A stretch of 8,880 nucleotides of DNA. Origin: an uncultured Christensenella sp. (GTDB lineage: Bacteria; Bacillota; Clostridia; Christensenellales; DTU072). The notes below the pieces were generated by a model. The model saw only the letters and a program-made list of their open reading frames with translations. It searched no databases and was not told the DNA's origin. The stretch spans positions 1 to 8,880 of the forward strand of contig CAJLYQ010000070.1 of the NCBI GenBank assembly GCA_905210905.1, read 5' to 3'. How positions within the stretch are numbered: position 1 is the first letter of the stretch; each line of letters starts with the position of its first letter. Made by a program: the position numbers and the translations under genes. Positions 6,677 to 8,880 of the stretch are shown piece by piece.

Positions 6677-8245
6677 TTATACGCGCGGTCCCATCGGCGG
6701 TCTGCCGCGTTTTCTCGGTTCGTTGGGCATACCCTTTACGCCTTTCCCCGAAGCAACGGTCATCATAAACTTATCGAACGCCGCCTGACCTTCGTCCGTG
6801 TTCTTGAACACCGCCGTACATTCGAGTATGCGGAAACATATTTCGTCCACTCTGTCGAGTATCGCTTTGCGCGATTCTTCTTCGGTAAGTCCTTTCCCTT
6901 CGCAAGCCATCGCCTGAACGAACAGGTTTGCGTGCTTGCCGAGTACCGGATCTTCGAAAATCTTTTTAAGGTCGGGTTCTTTCTGACGGATTTCTTTCAT
7001 AAGCGCGTAAAGTTCGCGTTTTAACCGTCCCGGAAGAATGAACAATCCCATCGCCTCGATAAGACCTATCGCTTCTTTCTTTATATTGTGCATATCTTCC
7101 GTCGGATGGAAAATTCCGTAAGGGTGCTTCGCGTCCGCGCGGTTGTTTCTCAAAATAAGATCGATGACGTAATCCCGTCCTTCGATGTACGCTATCGGCG
7201 TAACCGTGCTGTGACGTTCTTCTCCCGTCGCACAAATAATATTGACGCTTTCGTCGGTGTAGTTTTCCCACGCCTGCGTGATTTTCCAGGCTCTGTCCGC
7301 AACCGCCATTCTGTCAAGACCTTTTATGGTGATAACGCTGTTGTACCAGTCCTTAACGCCTATCGTGATACCGTTCGTTGCCTCGTACATCTTACGCATA
7401 CCTGCGAAAAACATCGGCAAAACCTTTCTTCCGCCCTGATAATGATCGTGAGCGAGAATAGAACCGCCTACTATCGGAAGGTCCGCGTTCGAACCGAGAA
7501 AATAATGCGGCATCTTGCCGACGAACTCGGTAAGGCGTTTCATCGTGTCCGCCGTTATTTTCATAGGTACGTGCTCGTCGCGGAAAACGATACAGTGTTC
7601 GTCGTAATAAACGTAGGGAGAATACTGCATATGCCAGGACTCGCCGTTAAGCGTGAACGGAACTATTCTCAACGTCTGTCGGGCGGGGTGGGCGGGCGTT
7701 CCGCAGAACCCTAAATTTTCAAGACAGATCATACATTTAGGGTACTTCTTTCCCTTAAACGCTTTCTCCGCAAGTACCTGTTTGGGATCCTTTTCGGGCT
7801 TTGAAAGGTTAATCGTAATCGCGATTTTACCTTTTTTGCCGTCCGCGTACCAACAAATGTTACGGCGTATGTCGTTGAGCCTTATATAATTGTTTTTTAT
7901 GGATAAGTCGTACAGATATTTCGTTGCGCTTATCGGTCCGTGGTCGTCGTAAATACGTTCGAACTCGTTTACGACTTCGCCTGCGGAAGGAGTTACCAGT
8001 CCGATTACTTTCGTTTCGAACCTTAATTCCGAACCTTCTTCGGCGATACCCGTTTCGATACCGTAACGAACGAGTTCGTCGGTTATTTCTTCGAGCGGAC
8101 GCTCTTCGGGCGTAACGTCTTCGGGGTCCACGCGAAAAAGTTCGTAAAGAGAATTTCTTGCGTAAACTTTGTCTTCGAGTCCGAGATGAAGTTCTCTTTC
8201 CGCATAAAAAAGCAAATCTTCGATGTTTTTTACTGTGCTGTTCAT
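6677..8245 (-). CDS. galT: UDP-glucose--hexose-1-phosphate uridylyltransferase, class II
   Basis: A 522-residue cytoplasmic enzyme of the Leloir pathway. It exchanges UMP between UDP-glucose and galactose-1-phosphate to give UDP-galactose and glucose-1-phosphate. The sequence matches the Gram-positive (class II) form, which is usually around 500 residues, rather than the shorter E. coli type: it has the active-site signature SILAHDHYQGG (262-272), in which His268 is expected to be the uridylylated nucleophile. A CxxC (C171, C174) followed by ENLGFCG is seen before it, and NNRADAKHPYGIFHP (367-381) is also typical of the family. The C-terminus (509-522) ends in EPRKRGRPPMGPRV, a basic tail with an AT-hook-like RGRP core that I do not associate with this enzyme. 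The start at 8245 is supported by AAGGAAAA about 6 bases upstream. It is divergent from galK and followed by the lipoprotein gene. No UDP-galactose epimerase gene (galE) is in the window. Confidence 0.95.
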   Translation of the reverse strand: MNSTVKNIEDLLFYAERELHLGLEDKVYARNSLYELFRVDPEDVTPEERPLEEITDELVRYGIETGIAEEGSELRFETKVIGLVTPSAGEVVNEFERIYDDHGPISATKYLYDLSIKNNYIRLNDIRRNICWYADGKKGKIAITINLSKPEKDPKQVLAEKAFKGKKYPKCMICLENLGFCGTPAHPARQTLRIVPFTLNGESWHMQYSPYVYYDEHCIVFRDEHVPMKITADTMKRLTEFVGKMPHYFLGSNADLPIVGGSILAHDHYQGGRKVLPMFFAGMRKMYEATNGITIGVKDWYNSVITIKGLDRMAVADRAWKITQAWENYTDESVNIICATGEERHSTVTPIAYIEGRDYVIDLILRNNRADAKHPYGIFHPTEDMHNIKKEAIGLIEAMGLFILPGRLKRELYALMKEIRQKEPDLKKIFEDPVLGKHANLFVQAMACEGKGLTEEESRKAILDRVDEICFRILECTAVFKNTDEGQAAFDKFMMTVASGKGVKGMPNEPRKRGRPPMGPRV

Positions 8246-8270
8246 TATCGTTTTCCTTATACTTTCGCTA

Positions 8271-8276
8271 AATATA
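8271..8276 (-). promoter_or_regulatory. Possible -10 element for galT
   Basis: TATATT on the - strand lies about 25 bases before the galT start. No good -35 is seen at 16-18 bases (the best are AACAAA or ACAAAA), so transcription may need an activator or a different promoter. This is a weak call. Confidence 0.3.
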
Positions 8277-8298
8277 TCGTCTTGCGCGTAAAGTTTTG

Positions 8299-8327
8299 TT
8301 GCTAATATTTTTTTTGCGTGCTATACT
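8299..8327 (+). promoter_or_regulatory. galK promoter with extended -10
   Basis: TTGCTA (8299-8304) and TATACT (8322-8327) are 17 bases apart. TG at 8319-8320 gives the extended -10 form TGnTATACT. The spacer contains a run of eight T (8308-8315). The leader to the galK ATG would be about 30 bases, with AGGAG at 8355-8359. Confidence 0.7.
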
Positions 8328-8365
8328 GTTTTTACTCAATAAAGTATAACATACAGGAGCGCAAT

Positions 8366-8880
8366 ATGGCAAGGACTTTAACGAAAGAAACGCTTTGGGC
8401 TAACCCCGTTTTTCTCTCTTTTGCAAAAAAATTGTACACCGCAGATCTTAAATCTGTCTGTGCCAGATACGCCGCTCTCGCGGAAGGACTGGACGGCGAC
8501 GTCCGCTTGTTCTCTTCCCCCGGCAGAGCGGAACTCGTCGGCAACCACACCGACCACAACCACGGTTTGGTTATCGCGGGATCGATCGATCTCGACGTCG
8601 CTTGCGCGGCGGTAAAAACCGACGACGGCGTGATTACCGTAGTAAGCGAAGGCTACGAACCGTTTACAGTAAACGTAAACGAACTTCCCATAGACGGTCA
8701 ACTTTTCGGCAGCACGAAAGCCTTGGTTCGCGGCGTGGTTAAAGGGTTTATCGACAGAGGTTACGCCGTGGGCGGTTTTACCGCTCACGCTTCGAGCAAT
8801 ATCTTTAAGGGCGCGGGCGTAAGCAGCAGCGCGGCGTTCGAACTGCTTATTTGCGAACTTCTGAACAAATTCTATAACGA
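8366..8880 (+). CDS. galK: Galactokinase, N-terminal part (runs off the right edge)
   Basis: The first 171 residues of a GHMP-family galactokinase, which phosphorylates galactose with ATP to galactose-1-phosphate, the substrate of the divergently encoded GalT. Residues 52-67 carry the galactokinase signature as PGRAELVGNHTDHNHG; the GNHTDH form instead of the classical GEHTDY is seen in many clostridial galactokinases. The ATP-binding GHMP loop follows at 149-159 as GAGVSSSAAFE. About 40-45 residues precede the first motif, longer than in E. coli GalK, which also fits the clostridial type. The ATG at 8366 is preceded by AGGAG (8355-8359) at 6 bases. No stop codon occurs before the window end; the full protein should be around 390-430 residues, so the C-terminal half is not visible. 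The reading frame is open and shows no sign of damage. Confidence 0.93.
   Translation, partial: MARTLTKETLWANPVFLSFAKKLYTADLKSVCARYAALAEGLDGDVRLFSSPGRAELVGNHTDHNHGLVIAGSIDLDVACAAVKTDDGVITVVSEGYEPFTVNVNELPIDGQLFGSTKALVRGVVKGFIDRGYAVGGFTAHASSNIFKGAGVSSSAAFELLICELLNKFYN

Larger units (their letters stand above)
8257..8349. repeat. Perfect 9 bp inverted repeat flanking the galT-galK control region
   Basis: TTATACTTT at 8257-8265 and its exact reverse complement AAAGTATAA at 8341-8349 are 75 bases apart. They lie 11 bases before the galT start and 16 bases before the galK start, so each is close to one ribosome binding site. A related TATACT is the galK -10 (8322-8327). The arms could be operator halves for a galactose regulator that controls both genes, or chance AT-rich promoter-like sequence. 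Confidence 0.45.

Noticed and set aside
6419..7024. Open frame of 201 residues on the + strand across the galT/lipoprotein junction
   Set aside because: It is antisense to the two real genes, has a low-complexity Arg/Phe composition and no ribosome binding site or recognisable domain.
7088..7714. Open frame of 208 residues on the + strand opposite galT
   Set aside because: It lies wholly antisense to a clearly recognised enzyme, its translation is rich in Arg, His, Phe and Val as expected from a reversed coding strand, and no good ribosome binding site precedes it.
8246..8365. CcpA cre site or LacI/GalR-type operator in the galT-galK control region
   Set aside because: No match to the TGWNANCGNTNWCA pattern or to a central CG palindrome of adequate length was found by eye.
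8378..8788. Open frame of 136 residues on the - strand inside galK
   Set aside because: The + strand frame here encodes the galactokinase signature and the GHMP ATP loop; the antisense frame has no recognisable feature.
1..8880. CRISPR array, transposase, integrase, toxin-antitoxin or phage defence genes
   Set aside because: No direct repeats with regular spacing, no mobile-element genes and no att-like duplications were seen; all long genes are explained otherwise.

Overview
The window looks like a chromosomal segment of a low-to-mid GC Gram-positive anaerobe, most likely a gut-type Clostridia lineage. The reasons are the Gram-positive class II form of GalT, a galactokinase with the clostridial GNHTDH variant of the substrate motif, strong GGAGG-type ribosome binding sites, and a BspA-like leucine-rich-repeat lipoprotein with MBG-like repeats. 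The exact genus cannot be read from the sequence. There are six protein genes (one cut by the right edge). No tRNA, rRNA, CRISPR array, insertion sequence or integrase was seen.

Right side (8246-8880 and leftward to 2753): a divergent galactose locus. galK (+ strand, 8366 to beyond the window end) and galT (- strand, 8245-6677) are transcribed away from a 120 bp shared control region. This region holds a good extended -10 promoter for galK with an eight-T tract in its spacer, and a perfect 9 bp inverted repeat placed close to both start codons. Only 24 bp behind galT, on the same strand and with no terminator between them, is a 1299-residue surface lipoprotein gene (GTG start). It is built from an Ig-like domain, about six MBG-like repeats and a C-terminal LRR_5 block. 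It ends at a clear Rho-independent terminator (about 2701-2729). GalT and GalK are two of the Leloir enzymes (galactose to galactose-1-P to UDP-galactose). The operon layout suggests the surface protein is co-expressed with galactose use.

Left side (2688-51): directly behind that terminator, a strong sigma-70-type promoter starts a three-gene operon on the - strand. It encodes an SPFH-domain protein with a C-terminal double zinc ribbon (YdjI-like), a membrane protein with two N-terminal zinc ribbons (YdjG-like), and a small single-pass membrane protein of unknown family. The spacings are 12 bp and 1 bp, and the last ribosome binding site lies inside the preceding gene, so translation is probably coupled. 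By analogy with Bacillus subtilis pspA-ydjGHI, this may be a membrane-associated envelope-stress module, but no PspA gene is present here and the third gene does not look like YdjH. That makes this operon and its third member the most interesting part of the window.
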